Positions 34,179 to 45,207 are shown, counted from the first letter of the stretch. The stretch: DNA of 64,000 nucleotides from Fulvivirga lutea (GCF_017068455.1 NZ_CP070608.1:978501-1042500); one strand, 5' to 3'. Notes: a model not told the origin generated them from the letters alone. Numbers and translations are program-made.

Positions 34179-35719
34179 CGGATCATACTTTTCCTTACTA
34201 ACAATTCATGATTATGTGGCGACATATTAAGGCCTTCATTTAGTATTGATCGTGCCTTAGCTGTATATCCTTTTCTGAAATAGTAAACGGCTGTAATTGA
34301 ATAGGCTCTGCCTAAATTTCCATGATCTATACTCAATTCAGGATCATAATGCTCTTCAAATAGCAGCTTATATTTCAGTCCTTCTTTTTCATTTTTAAGG
34401 TCGAAGTATTTGCCAAATTGCACGAGGTAAGTATTGGCAAGCATACTTTTGAAATAATTGTTTTCAAGTAGCGCAGGATAGATTTCTTTGAATTCTTCAA
34501 GTTTAACTAGTGCTTCTTCATTGCTGGACGTAAAAAGTGTCTTGGCTAAAGTGTTAATCAATAAATTATTAATGTCCTGATTCTGAGGTTTTGCCTCGTA
34601 AGCTTTACGAAAGAAGCTCAAACCTTCACTGTATTTGGCTTGATTATACAAAATTCGCCCCCTTTCATAATTGTAGATGTATGCGAATTCAATCTGCAAT
34701 TTCGCATCGTTCGTTTTTGTTTCAATAAGCTCATAATACGCATCTAATTTTTCAGGCTGGTTTTTATCTACCAACAGTATGTTAATCATTCGGCTAAATT
34801 CACTGATAATCAGGTCTTGGTCGAGCTTTCCAGCTCTCCCAAGTCGCACAAGTAAATCCGCTGAAACAATATCTTCATATTCATGATCAACCAAATATTG
34901 AATGATGCTCGCCAGCCAAAAGTTTATAGTTTTATCTGAAGGATAAAAAAGCCAGGCCTTTTCTGCTTGTTGAAAAGCACCTAAAACATCTTCGTTCATA
35001 ATCCTGTAAATGGCATCGTTCATGTACTGTATGCCAATGAGGTTGGTGAGATTAATATCTTCATCAGACAAATAATACTTTCTAAAAAGTTCTTCTGTTG
35101 TTTGAGTACGCATTTCAGAACTACTGATCAGTTTGGCCTTCGCTAATTGATTCACTAATTCCTGTTTGCTGTTGTCAGAGTAGTTCACAAAACCAAATTG
35201 CGGGTCAGTGGTTTCTACTAATACTTGCTCTGCTGCAGGGTATGCTACCAAATACACGTGTGTGGGTCTTTCTTTTACTGTATAAGGTATATTTAATTGC
35301 TCGAAAAAAATACCGTAAAGAGCAGTTGCCGATACGCAGTTGTATTTGCCATTTTCAAAAATATCAGCAAAATGATTTTCAGCTAAGTATTGGTCGAAAA
35401 AATGGTCGTGTACCTCTTCGTAGATGAATTTAATTTTTTTCTCAGGTTTTTTGCCAAGTGCTTTATTGGTGCTAAGTTCATTTAAAAAACTTTCGATGGA
35501 CTTTTTAGCTACTTTGTAAGATTGAGATGTAGCTTCCGGATCGAGTGCAAAGAATAGTCCAACGAAATCCGTTTCTCCTTCAGAAATATACTTGTCAATT
35601 ATTTCTTTCTCTAAATCAGAATTGTATTGGAGTTCACTTTTATAAACGAGCGAGTCCTGACTGTACGCATTCAGGAAAGTAAAAAGAAGTATGAATACTG
35701 ATGGAATTCTAAAATTCAT
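34175..35719 (-). CDS. Secreted transglutaminase-like / TPR protein
   Basis: A 514-residue protein with an N-terminal signal peptide (to about residue 20). Residues about 100-180 contain the Cys/His part of a transglutaminase-like fold: GKYNCVSATALYGIFFEQL and RPTHVYLV, followed by an Asp-containing TTDPQFGF. From about 210 to the end it is helical with TPR-like repeats (KYSEGLSFFRKAYEAKPQNQDINNLL and SILNEGLNMSPHNHELL). It probably acts in the periplasm as a protease-like or scaffold protein. Its start overlaps the rlpA stop by four bases, so the two are coupled. Confidence 0.75.
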   Translation of the reverse strand: MNFRIPSVFILLFTFLNAYSQDSLVYKSELQYNSDLEKEIIDKYISEGETDFVGLFFALDPEATSQSYKVAKKSIESFLNELSTNKALGKKPEKKIKFIYEEVHDHFFDQYLAENHFADIFENGKYNCVSATALYGIFFEQLNIPYTVKERPTHVYLVAYPAAEQVLVETTDPQFGFVNYSDNSKQELVNQLAKAKLISSSEMRTQTTEELFRKYYLSDEDINLTNLIGIQYMNDAIYRIMNEDVLGAFQQAEKAWLFYPSDKTINFWLASIIQYLVDHEYEDIVSADLLVRLGRAGKLDQDLIISEFSRMINILLVDKNQPEKLDAYYELIETKTNDAKLQIEFAYIYNYERGRILYNQAKYSEGLSFFRKAYEAKPQNQDINNLLINTLAKTLFTSSNEEALVKLEEFKEIYPALLENNYFKSMLANTYLVQFGKYFDLKNEKEGLKYKLLFEEHYDPELSIDHGNLGRAYSITAVYYFRKGYTAKARSILNEGLNMSPHNHELLVRKSMIR

Positions 35720-36402
35720 AGTTTAGCGAAATCCACAATAAATGCATCCGGATATCTCCTTTGCAGTTTGGCTTTAAATTCAGAGGCTTTTTCTCTGTTT
35801 TTAAAATCACCCACTACAATGGTATAAATCTTTACTCCGTTTAACACCTTCACTTGCACTGTCACCTCCTTTTGGTAACTCGATTTTAAATTATCTGCTA
35901 ATCGAACAAGGTTAGCTAATTCCTTAAAACTACCAATCTGAACTCCAAAGCCCTTTGGGTCTATGCGATCCACATCAAATTCATAAAATTCCCGCTCGTC
36001 TACCGATACATGGCCTACAGGCTGACTCAATCCACCACCTTTACCATCACCAGCATCAACCACCTCAATTTTAACATCGGCCAAGCCATCATTAATAAAA
36101 TTCAGTTTCTCAGCTGCAGATTTCGATAGGTCTATTACCCTACCCTCTACAAATGGTCCACGGTCGTTAATTCTTACCTCTACAGTTTTATTATTTTTAA
36201 CGTTCGTGACTTTTACAATCGTTCCAAAGGGTAGTGTCTTATGAGCGGCAGTAAGCTTAGAATGCTTGTATTTTTCCCCACTGGCTGTTGGTCGGCCTTC
36301 GAACTTATCAGCATAGTAGGAAGCTTTGCCTTCTTGTATTTGGCAAAATGTAGATGAGACACATATCAATAATAGTAAAAGTGTGCTTAGTGATTTTAAC
36401 AT
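35716..36402 (-). CDS. rlpA: RlpA-like septal ring lytic transglycosylase with SPOR domain
   Basis: The 228-residue protein starts at the ATG at 36402 (MLKSLSTLLLLLICVS), giving a signal peptide. A double-psi beta-barrel with KASYYADKFEGRPTASGEKY and RINDRGPFVEGRVIDLSKSAA follows at about 22-110, and a SPOR domain (GVQIGSFKE ... YTIVVGDFKNREKA) at about 145-228. RlpA cleaves peptidoglycan strands lacking stem peptides at the septum; the SPOR domain directs it there. A longer frame upstream begins with a non-conserved MSHLL and is unlikely to be used. Confidence 0.9.
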   Translation of the reverse strand: MLKSLSTLLLLLICVSSTFCQIQEGKASYYADKFEGRPTASGEKYKHSKLTAAHKTLPFGTIVKVTNVKNNKTVEVRINDRGPFVEGRVIDLSKSAAEKLNFINDGLADVKIEVVDAGDGKGGGLSQPVGHVSVDEREFYEFDVDRIDPKGFGVQIGSFKELANLVRLADNLKSSYQKEVTVQVKVLNGVKIYTIVVGDFKNREKASEFKAKLQRRYPDAFIVDFAKL

Positions 36403-36510
36403 AGTAGTGTTTCTTAACAAGGTACGATTATCAGATAAAGATAATAAGAACGAAAGAAGATGGCTCAAATTCTTTTTTCAAAATTTATGATTAAATAAAG
36501 TCGTATTCTG

Positions 36511-36518
36511 TAGCTTTG
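36511..36518 (+). promoter_or_regulatory. Putative -7 promoter box for guaB
   Basis: TAGCTTTG followed by C is a perfect TAnnTTTG match 30 nt before the guaB ATG, with a short ordinary leader. This is one of the best placed promoter boxes in the window. Confidence 0.55.
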
Positions 36519-36536
36519 CACGGCAAATAACATTAA

Positions 36537-38018
<1,482 letters not shown>

Positions 38019-38038
38019 CATTAGTTAGTATAGAGAAT

Positions 38039-38063
38039 AAAAGCGGAGTTTACTCCGCTTTTT
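38039..38063 (+). terminator. Intrinsic terminator after guaB
   Basis: The stem AAAAGCGGAG / CTCCGCTTTT with TTTA loop forms a perfect 10-bp hairpin that ends in a run of five T. It lies 21 nt after the guaB stop. It separates guaB from the partner-switching operon. Confidence 0.9.
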
Positions 38064-38113
38064 GCATTTATTAACTTATTGTAAATCCAATATTTATTAT
38101 CTTCAAGGCTGCT

Positions 38114-40183
38114 ATGTTAAGTGCTAAAGCTATAATCAGATTAAGTACACTTGTGTCCATTCTTTCGTGGGTGGCATTAGTATTTACTGATCTTTCGATT
38201 GTCTTTAGCAGCACGAGCAGCATCAACCCAAGTGTGGATGACGAAGTACCTAAAATACTCCTCAGTCTTTTCGCATTTTCAGTTTTCCTATATTATAAAT
38301 TCAAGATTGAAAAGGCCGAAAGCATCAACTTTGTTGACTTACTCTGGAAGGTATTTGTTACCGGACTTGTTGTAACAATAGTATCACTATTCTTTCGTCT
38401 GATACTCAACTTATTGGGCAACACAAAGTTAGCGGGCAATGTGGTGTTTCTTGATTTTCTATACCTCGTAAACCTTGGTTTAATCATATCATTCCTGGTT
38501 TCCACATTTGTGGTTTGGAAGCGGCTCATACTCTATCAAAAATCTAAATTTTTACTAACAACCTGGAAGGTTTTTGAATATGCCTTGTTAGGTAGTTTAG
38601 TGTATAGCCTCTTTGGCGGACCGGCTGTAGTATGGTTTAGAGAATACTACATAACTATTTTGATCTTAATGGGTCTATTCCTTTCGGCCAATATGAAATG
38701 GGTGGCATACCTTAATTTCAAACAAAAGTGGAAAAGTATCCTGTTGATAGCGTTGGCCATGTTCTATCTTGGCTATTTCAGTGTCACTTTATACGGTTTT
38801 TCAGTAGATATTTCAGAGCAGACAAACCAGTTTCAGGATTTTAGAGATAGTGTGTTCGTAACATCAATGATCAGTTTCATTTTTGTGTATGCACTGTTCT
38901 CACTACTAGTAATATTATTTAATCTACCAACCTCATCTGTTTTCGAACAAAAGTTAGAGGAGGTTTTAAACTTCCAGCGTTTAAGCCAGAGTATCCAGAC
39001 TGAACAGAATGAAGAGCGTGTTTATGACATTTTATTAGAAAGCTCAGTAAGTACTGTTTTTGCCGATGCTGCGTGGATAGAACTACACGATACCCGAAGT
39101 GGCAGTACTTTCTTCACCCATCATATAGAGGAAGATGAAATTCTAAAGATTAAGAAACATTTTGTTGATAATAACATCAAAGGTATTCTTGACAAAGGCA
39201 GTGATAGAACAAAGAACCTAGGCAAGTACTTAGCAACTTTAAAAGCAACACGTTTCAGATCTATGATCGCCTTTCCTGTACATGTGAAAGGAAAGCAAGA
39301 AGCTACTTTGGCATTGTTAAAAGAAGTAAGCGATGGTTTTAATAAAGAAAATGCCAATATCATTGATGCATTTAGTAATCAGGCTGGGATATCGATTGAA
39401 AACTTTAGACTACTTTCAGAGGCACTACAAAACGAGCGATATAAAGAGGAATTAAAAATTGCCAAAAAAGTGCAAAGCAGTTTGCTTCCAAAGGACTTGG
39501 CAGTTAGTAAAGATTTTGAAGTCACCGCATTCTCAGAAGCAGCCGATGAGGTAGGGGGTGACTATTACGATACACTGGTAATCGATGATCATCGAGTAGC
39601 GATAATCATTAGTGATGTTTCAGGTAAAGGAACTTCAGCGGCCTTTCACATGTCGCAAATGAAAGGGGTATTCCAAAGTTTGGCACAATTAGGCCTTGAG
39701 CCTAAAGAGTTTTTGGTGAAGGCCAATACAGCGCTGAGCAAGTGCTTAGACAAAACTTCGTTTATCACCACCTCTTTTTTTGTAGTAGATACAAAAAAGA
39801 AAGTGGTTGAATTTGCCCGAGCTGGTCACTGCCCAACGCTGTACTTCGATTCAGAAAAGAAGCAATGGGAGTTCTTTCAAAATAAGGGGTTAGGTCTTGG
39901 AATCTTACGAAATGGAGATTTTGCAAACTTTATTCAGCCAAATAAGTTTTCATACAAGCCGGGGGATATAATTATACTGTATACGGATGGTATAACTGAA
40001 GCCAAGAATATGAAGGGGCATGAGTTCGGGTATGAAAGACTTCAGGAAGCTGTGACTAAAACGGTGAATTGCACTGCTGAAGAAATCCAGAAAGCGATTA
40101 TTGACGATTTATATGAGTTCACAGGAACTCCTGTTATAGATGACGATTATACCACAGTGGTAATAAAATTTAGAGAATCTTGA
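38114..40183 (+). CDS. Membrane PP2C/SpoIIE-type phosphatase with GAF domain (RsbU-like)
   Basis: A 689-residue protein: about seven transmembrane segments in residues 8-280, a GAF-like domain at about 295-435 (WIELHDTRSG ... SNQAGISIENFRLL), a short coiled-coil linker, and a SpoIIE-type PP2C domain from 455 to the end (KVQSSLLPKD, EVGGDYYD with metal-binding Asp, SDVSGKGTSAAFHM, LYTDGITEA, DDDYTTVVI). RsbU-type phosphatases dephosphorylate STAS antagonists. The two genes immediately downstream encode exactly such a STAS protein and an RsbW-like kinase, so they form a partner-switching module. Confidence 0.92.
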   Translation: MLSAKAIIRLSTLVSILSWVALVFTDLSIVFSSTSSINPSVDDEVPKILLSLFAFSVFLYYKFKIEKAESINFVDLLWKVFVTGLVVTIVSLFFRLILNLLGNTKLAGNVVFLDFLYLVNLGLIISFLVSTFVVWKRLILYQKSKFLLTTWKVFEYALLGSLVYSLFGGPAVVWFREYYITILILMGLFLSANMKWVAYLNFKQKWKSILLIALAMFYLGYFSVTLYGFSVDISEQTNQFQDFRDSVFVTSMISFIFVYALFSLLVILFNLPTSSVFEQKLEEVLNFQRLSQSIQTEQNEERVYDILLESSVSTVFADAAWIELHDTRSGSTFFTHHIEEDEILKIKKHFVDNNIKGILDKGSDRTKNLGKYLATLKATRFRSMIAFPVHVKGKQEATLALLKEVSDGFNKENANIIDAFSNQAGISIENFRLLSEALQNERYKEELKIAKKVQSSLLPKDLAVSKDFEVTAFSEAADEVGGDYYDTLVIDDHRVAIIISDVSGKGTSAAFHMSQMKGVFQSLAQLGLEPKEFLVKANTALSKCLDKTSFITTSFFVVDTKKKVVEFARAGHCPTLYFDSEKKQWEFFQNKGLGLGILRNGDFANFIQPNKFSYKPGDIIILYTDGITEAKNMKGHEFGYERLQEAVTKTVNCTAEEIQKAIIDDLYEFTGTPVIDDDYTTVVIKFRES

Positions 40184-40221
40184 TTAGATAAACATTAGTA
40201 TAAACAATACGTAAAAGAGAT

Positions 40222-40557
40222 ATGGTTGACGTAAAGAGAATTCAGGAAGGTAGTTACGATTTAATAAATATAATAGGTGAGGTAGATGCAAGCTCATCTA
40301 TAGAGTTGGATAACGCCATGGATGAAGCTGTTAAAAGCGGCCGTAAGTCTTTCCTGGTCGACTGTTCTTCCCTTGAATATATTTCTTCAGCTGGTTTAGG
40401 AGTATTTATGTCGTATATAGAGGAATTTAAGAAGCACGAAATCAATATAGTTTTTTATGGCTTGAATGAGAAGGTGGCAAATGTTTTTGAAATCTTGGGC
40501 CTCGATCAATTATTAATAATTAAAAACTCGAAGGAAGAGGCTAAAGAGGCGCTATAA
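40222..40557 (+). CDS. STAS-domain anti-anti-sigma factor-like protein
   Basis: A 111-residue stand-alone STAS domain. The conserved phosphorylation loop reads SSLEYISSAGLGVF, with Ser55/Ser56 in the position of SpoIIAA Ser58. It would bind and be phosphorylated by the RsbW-like kinase that starts on its last base (TAATG), and be dephosphorylated by the PP2C protein 38 nt upstream. Bacteroidota lack sigma-B, so the final target is not obvious. Confidence 0.92.
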   Translation: MVDVKRIQEGSYDLINIIGEVDASSSIELDNAMDEAVKSGRKSFLVDCSSLEYISSAGLGVFMSYIEEFKKHEINIVFYGLNEKVANVFEILGLDQLLIIKNSKEEAKEAL

Positions 40558-40976
40558 TGAAGTATAGTTATAAAGTACCTTGTAAAAAAGAGAAGCTTAG
40601 GGATATCAGATCTTTTGTAAAAGAGATTTTAGATAAGCATGGCCTCTCTGAAATTGACTCAAGCACCTTAGTGCTTGCCATCGATGAGGTATGTGCTAAC
40701 TTAATTATTCATTCACATCAATGTAATGCCAAGGATTCTATAGAAATTGTGATTAATGTTGATCAGGAGGTGGGCATTATTTTCGATATAATTGATAAGG
40801 CTGAGATTTTTGATATCAGCAATTATGAAGAACCTCAGCTCGAAGATATTATTAAAAAGCAACGCAAAGGAGGCTTAGGGTTAATATTAGTTAAAAGAAT
40901 AATGGATAATATTCAAATTATTCAAGATCCTACAAAAAACATTTGCCGCATGACAAAAAAGATACAAGTGGCGTAA
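40557..40976 (+). CDS. RsbW-like serine kinase / anti-sigma factor
   Basis: A 139-residue GHKL ATPase. The N box is DEVCANLIIHSH near residues 45-56 and the G2-like loop is RKGGLGLILVKRIMD near 102-116, as in SpoIIAB/RsbW proteins. It begins on the last base of the STAS gene, which suggests translational coupling and equal dosage. In known systems it either phosphorylates the STAS antagonist or sequesters its partner; here no sigma factor gene is nearby. Confidence 0.9.
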   Translation: MKYSYKVPCKKEKLRDIRSFVKEILDKHGLSEIDSSTLVLAIDEVCANLIIHSHQCNAKDSIEIVINVDQEVGIIFDIIDKAEIFDISNYEEPQLEDIIKKQRKGGLGLILVKRIMDNIQIIQDPTKNICRMTKKIQVA

Positions 40977-41034
40977 TACACTCCTTTTTCCTACAAAATC
41001 GTTAAAATTGCAGGGTTTTTCAAACTAACCATTT

Positions 41035-42987
41035 ATGGTACTTAAAAAGTTATTTTTTATATATCTAGCACTAATTCTAGTAAGCCATTCAGCTGTGGGA
41101 CAGAAGAAAACAGCGGATGATATCCTATTCACCGTAGAAGATCAATCTGTTACTGTAGAAGAATTCAAATATGTATATAACAAGAATAATATAAATAACG
41201 ATAGTGCCTTCACTAAGAAGGATATCGAGAATTACTTTGACCTCTTTATCAACTTTAAGCTAAAAATTAAAGAGGCTAAAAATCGGAAGATGGACCAATC
41301 TGATGCTTTCAAGGAGGAACTGAACGGTTATATTGAACAATTGAAAAAACCATACCTAACAGAAAATGCCGTTACAAATCGCCTTATTGAAGAGGCCTAT
41401 AACAGATTCAAGCAGGAAATAAGAGCACAACACATACTTATTAAGCTGGATGAAGAAGACACCCTCAAAGCATACAATAAAGCCTTGGAGGTAAGGGAAA
41501 TGATTGTTAATGGACAGCCATTTAACGAGGTTGCCCAAAAATACTCCGATGATCCATCGGTTAAAATCAATAACGGTGACTTAGGATATTTTACATCATT
41601 TCAGATGGTTTATCCTTTTGAGTCGGCCGCTTATAACACTGCGGAAGGAGAAATTAGTATGCCTGTAAGAACTCAATTCGGCTATCATTTGGTAAAAGTT
41701 CTGGATAAAAGGCCAGCCAATGGGAAAGTACAAGTAGCTCATATTATGCTAAGACATAAAGCGGATACCACAACTGTGAGAGATAAAATATTTGAAATAT
41801 ATGAGCAGGCAACTGGTGGTGTAGATTGGAATGAGTTGGTTAAGCAATACTCTGAAGACGTAAATAGTAAAAATACAAAAGGCATTTTAAGGGCGTTCTC
41901 AGTTGGTCAAATGCCAATTGAGTTCCAGGAGGCATCCTTTCAATTAAAGGATGAAGGACAGATTTCAGACCCAATCAAAACTAAGTATGGCTGGCACATT
42001 ATTAAGCTAGTAAAAAGAGAAGGCATTGATTCCTTTGATAACATGAAGGATATGATCTCGGCAAGAATTAGCAAAGATGTTAGGTCCGAATTAAACGAAA
42101 AGGTACTGATTCAGAGGCTGAAGAAGGAAAATGGATTTTCAGTAAATGAAAAAGCCTATAAACTACTTAAAGAAAAGGCAGATAGCAGTGTCCTAAAAGG
42201 TAATTGGAAACCTGAATTAGGAAAGAAAAGCCCTGATAATCTATTAACTATTGGTAACTCTGAAATATCAGCCAATCAGTTTGTAGAATTTGTTAATGAA
42301 GAAGACAAAAGTAAATCATCTTCACCTGGGTATACTATAGACTTATTATTTGAAAAATTTCAAAATATTCAAATAAAGAAATATGAGGAGGATCATCTGG
42401 CAGATAAGTATATTGATTATAAAATGCTAGTGAAAGAATACCATGAAGGAATTTTACTATTTCAGTTAATGGAAGAAGAGGTATGGAATAAAGCCATTGA
42501 AGACTCAGTAGGGCTGGCCAACTTCTATGAAAAGCATAAAGAGGATTATATGTGGGGTAAAAGAGCAGAAGTGAAGTTGTACAGTGCCTCAGACAAATCA
42601 ATCATATCAAGAATACAGAAGGCTATCGAAGAAAAAGATAGTACTTATTTAAGGAAAGAAAATCTATATAAAACCTATAATTCAGGTAGTTCTGTAACTT
42701 TGCAAACTGAATCAGGGCTATTTGAAAAAGGAGTCATCGAAGCTTTGGATAGAGTGAATTGGGAAGTTGGTGTGTATACTACTGAATATGCCGGCAAGCA
42801 TCATTTAGTTGTAATTTCAGGAGTGGAGGAACCTCGTATAAAAAAATTGAATGAGGCAAAAGGGGCTGTAATTTCAGATTACCAAAACGAGTTGGAGAAA
42901 GAATGGCTCAAAACATTAAAAGAAAAGTATTCAGTCAACGTTAATCAAAAAGCACTAAATAAAGTCTATGAACAGTTGGTTCAATAA
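41035..42987 (+). CDS. Periplasmic peptidyl-prolyl isomerase with two parvulin domains
   Basis: A 650-residue protein with an N-terminal signal peptide (MVLKKLFFIYLALILVSHS). A helical N-terminal part precedes two parvulin (PpiC) domains at about residues 123-221 (RAQHILIKL ... FGYHLVKVLDKRP) and 227-327 (QVAHIMLRHK ... YGWHIIKLVKREG). The last 320 residues form a helical chaperone-like part with no recognised motif. It likely assists outer membrane protein folding. It overlaps the next gene by 20 nt, and a third folding gene follows, suggesting one operon. Confidence 0.9.
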   Translation: MVLKKLFFIYLALILVSHSAVGQKKTADDILFTVEDQSVTVEEFKYVYNKNNINNDSAFTKKDIENYFDLFINFKLKIKEAKNRKMDQSDAFKEELNGYIEQLKKPYLTENAVTNRLIEEAYNRFKQEIRAQHILIKLDEEDTLKAYNKALEVREMIVNGQPFNEVAQKYSDDPSVKINNGDLGYFTSFQMVYPFESAAYNTAEGEISMPVRTQFGYHLVKVLDKRPANGKVQVAHIMLRHKADTTTVRDKIFEIYEQATGGVDWNELVKQYSEDVNSKNTKGILRAFSVGQMPIEFQEASFQLKDEGQISDPIKTKYGWHIIKLVKREGIDSFDNMKDMISARISKDVRSELNEKVLIQRLKKENGFSVNEKAYKLLKEKADSSVLKGNWKPELGKKSPDNLLTIGNSEISANQFVEFVNEEDKSKSSSPGYTIDLLFEKFQNIQIKKYEEDHLADKYIDYKMLVKEYHEGILLFQLMEEEVWNKAIEDSVGLANFYEKHKEDYMWGKRAEVKLYSASDKSIISRIQKAIEEKDSTYLRKENLYKTYNSGSSVTLQTESGLFEKGVIEALDRVNWEVGVYTTEYAGKHHLVVISGVEEPRIKKLNEAKGAVISDYQNELEKEWLKTLKEKYSVNVNQKALNKVYEQLVQ

Positions 42988-43846
42988 AGCAGTACTGATT
43001 TTACTTGTAGCATTAATTTCTTCTTGCGATTTAATTAAAATGAAAGAAGATGTTGTGGCTGAAGAGACAATGCCCGAACCGGTAGCAAGAGTGGGAGATC
43101 AGTTTCTATATCCGGATGATTTGGAAGGTATTGCTACTGCAGGAATGACTTCTGAAGATAGTACTGAGAGAACCATGAGGTTTGTTAATAACTGGGTACG
43201 TAAACAAATACTCATTCAGGAGGCAGCAACTAAGATTGAATTTGATGAAGCCGAAATTGAAAGAAAAATTCTTGACTATCGATTTAGCCTGATGGGCTAC
43301 GAATACCAATCTTATTACATTAATCAAAACCTAGATAAGGAAGTTTCAGATGCTGAAATTGAAGAGTATTATAAAGAGAACATTGATAATTTCTTACTTA
43401 AGCAAAACATCATCAGAGGAAAGTTTATTAAACTACCTGTTGGGGCGCCAAAAATAGATAAAGTTAAAAATCTGATTAACTCTAAAAAGCAGGATAAAAT
43501 TGAAGAGCTAAATTCTTATGCTTTAAGTTTCGCGGCCACTTACCAGTTAAACGATTCAGTTTGGATGGTATTTGATGAAGTAATTAAGAACTCACCTTTG
43601 GCTGAAATACCCAATAAGATTCAGTATTTACAGAATAATAAGTACATAGAAACATCCGACTTGCAATTCAGGTATTTCATTAAAATTGAGGAGTACAGAA
43701 TATCGGACAACACTTCTCCTCTGGAGTTTGTGAAGGAGGACATTAAAAACATCATTATTAATAAGAGAAAAGTGCAGTTGGCACAGCAGTTAGAAGAAGA
43801 TTTATATGAGCGAGCAAAGACAAACAAAGAGTTTGAAATTTATTAG
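42968..43846 (+). CDS. SurA_N-like lipoprotein without parvulin domain
   Basis: A 292-residue lipoprotein with lipobox LISSC. It has the helical chaperone layout of SurA N-terminal parts (RMRFVNNWVRKQILIQEAA-like segment near 67-85, ending with a C-terminal helix), but no parvulin domain is recognisable. It overlaps the upstream parvulin gene by 20 nt and the downstream SurA gene by 41 nt. It is probably an outer-membrane-anchored folding factor working with its neighbours, but this is from context. Confidence 0.8.
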   Translation: MNSWFNKAVLILLVALISSCDLIKMKEDVVAEETMPEPVARVGDQFLYPDDLEGIATAGMTSEDSTERTMRFVNNWVRKQILIQEAATKIEFDEAEIERKILDYRFSLMGYEYQSYYINQNLDKEVSDAEIEEYYKENIDNFLLKQNIIRGKFIKLPVGAPKIDKVKNLINSKKQDKIEELNSYALSFAATYQLNDSVWMVFDEVIKNSPLAEIPNKIQYLQNNKYIETSDLQFRYFIKIEEYRISDNTSPLEFVKEDIKNIIINKRKVQLAQQLEEDLYERAKTNKEFEIY

Positions 43847-45167
43847 AAATATATTCCTACTAGTACTATTTCATTTGAGTATGATACCTTCTTTCGGCCA
43901 GGAAGGCGGGGTAATGGTCGATGAAATCATCAGCAAGGTTGATAATTACATAGTCTTAAAATCAGACCTTGAAAGGGCTTATATGAACTACCTGTCAAGT
44001 GGAAATTCAGCATCATCGCAGGCTAAATGCGGTATTTTAGCTCAGTTAATTAGTGGTAAGCTTATGGTGGCCAAAGCTGAAATAGATTCTGTAGAAGTGA
44101 GTGATGCGTTGGTTGATAATAACCTCGACAGAAGAATGCAGATTATTCTTTCACAGTATGGAGGATCAGAGGAGCAACTGGAACAGTACTATGGAAAATC
44201 TTTAGATGATATTAAAGAAGATATCAGGGACGATGTTAAGGAGCAACTCACTGTTGAAACAATGCAGAATGAGATTATTAAGGATTTGAAGGTGACACCC
44301 GCTGAGGTGAAGAAGTTCTTTGCCAAAATTCCTAAAGACAGTCTACCATATTTTTCTACCGAGGTAGAAGTAGGTCAAATAGTGAGAATCCCAACCATTA
44401 GTGCTGAAAGTAAAAATGAGTTAAAACTGAAGCTTAATCTACTAAAGAAGCGCGCAGAGGCAGGTGAAAGTTTTGAAGCACTGGCGAGAGAGTATTCACA
44501 AGGGCCAAGTGCTAAATATGGCGGAAATTTAGGATTTGCTCAACGTGGCGCCATGGCTCCGAAATTTGAAGCAAATGCGTTAAAGTTAAAGCCTAATCAA
44601 ATTTCTGATGCATTTGAAACAGAGTTTGGAATACATATTGTTCAGTTGATTGAGCGAAGAGGAAATGAGTATAATTCCAGACATATCATTCTCATTCCTG
44701 ATCCTTCTGAAGCAGATATAAAAAGAACGAGCAATTCACTCGATAGTATCAGGCAATTAATTGTTAGGGATAGTATTACGTTTGAAAAGGCAGCGAAGGA
44801 ATTTTCAGAAGATAAAAGAACTGCCGGAAGTGGTGGCTTTTTTACTGATAGCCAAGGGGGATTTAAAATTTCTGTAGAAGATTTAGATCCGGTAATATTT
44901 TTTACGATTGATAGTATGCAGGTAGGTGATATTAGTAAGCCAGTAAAATTCAGAAGGGATGACGGAAAAGAGGCTGTAAGAATTCTATATTATAAATCTA
45001 AGGTTAGTCCTCATCAGGCCAATTTGAAGCAAGACTGGCAAAAAATTCAAGCTGCTACTTTAAACGAAAAGAAATCACGTATTTTAAGTGAATGGTTCGA
45101 TAAGGCAAGAAATGATGTATTTATTAGCATTGATGATACCTATGATTATTGTGGCATTCTCAACTAA
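43806..45167 (+). CDS. surA: SurA-like periplasmic chaperone / peptidyl-prolyl isomerase
   Basis: A 453-residue protein with a signal peptide near residues 12-32, then the SurA N-domain (VDEIISKVDNYIVLKSDLERAY, a highly characteristic start), a first parvulin domain at about 185-290 (AREYSQGPSAKYGGNLGFAQRG, FGIHIVQLIERR) and a second at about 293-395 (RHIILIP ... AKEFSEDKRTAGSGGFF). It helps outer membrane proteins fold. The start at 43806 lies inside the previous gene; later starts would cut the signal peptide. moxR follows 40 nt downstream. Confidence 0.93.
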   Translation: MSEQRQTKSLKFIRNIFLLVLFHLSMIPSFGQEGGVMVDEIISKVDNYIVLKSDLERAYMNYLSSGNSASSQAKCGILAQLISGKLMVAKAEIDSVEVSDALVDNNLDRRMQIILSQYGGSEEQLEQYYGKSLDDIKEDIRDDVKEQLTVETMQNEIIKDLKVTPAEVKKFFAKIPKDSLPYFSTEVEVGQIVRIPTISAESKNELKLKLNLLKKRAEAGESFEALAREYSQGPSAKYGGNLGFAQRGAMAPKFEANALKLKPNQISDAFETEFGIHIVQLIERRGNEYNSRHIILIPDPSEADIKRTSNSLDSIRQLIVRDSITFEKAAKEFSEDKRTAGSGGFFTDSQGGFKISVEDLDPVIFFTIDSMQVGDISKPVKFRRDDGKEAVRILYYKSKVSPHQANLKQDWQKIQAATLNEKKSRILSEWFDKARNDVFISIDDTYDYCGILN

Positions 45168-45172
45168 TAAAT

Positions 45173-45189
45173 AGTTACTTCGTAACTAC
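45173..45189. repeat. Small palindrome between surA and moxR
   Basis: TAGTTAC-TTC-GTAACTA is a perfect 7-bp inverted repeat with a 3-nt loop, without a T-run. It could be a weak hairpin or operator in the 40-nt surA-moxR gap. Confidence 0.45.
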
Positions 45190-45207
45190 TACTTAAAACT
45201 AAAGTTT

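Noticed and set aside
40557-40976. A sensor histidine kinase call for the RsbW-like gene
   Set aside because: It has only the GHKL ATPase domain with no HisKA domain or phosphoacceptor His, and it is coupled to a STAS gene, so a serine kinase of the RsbW type fits better.
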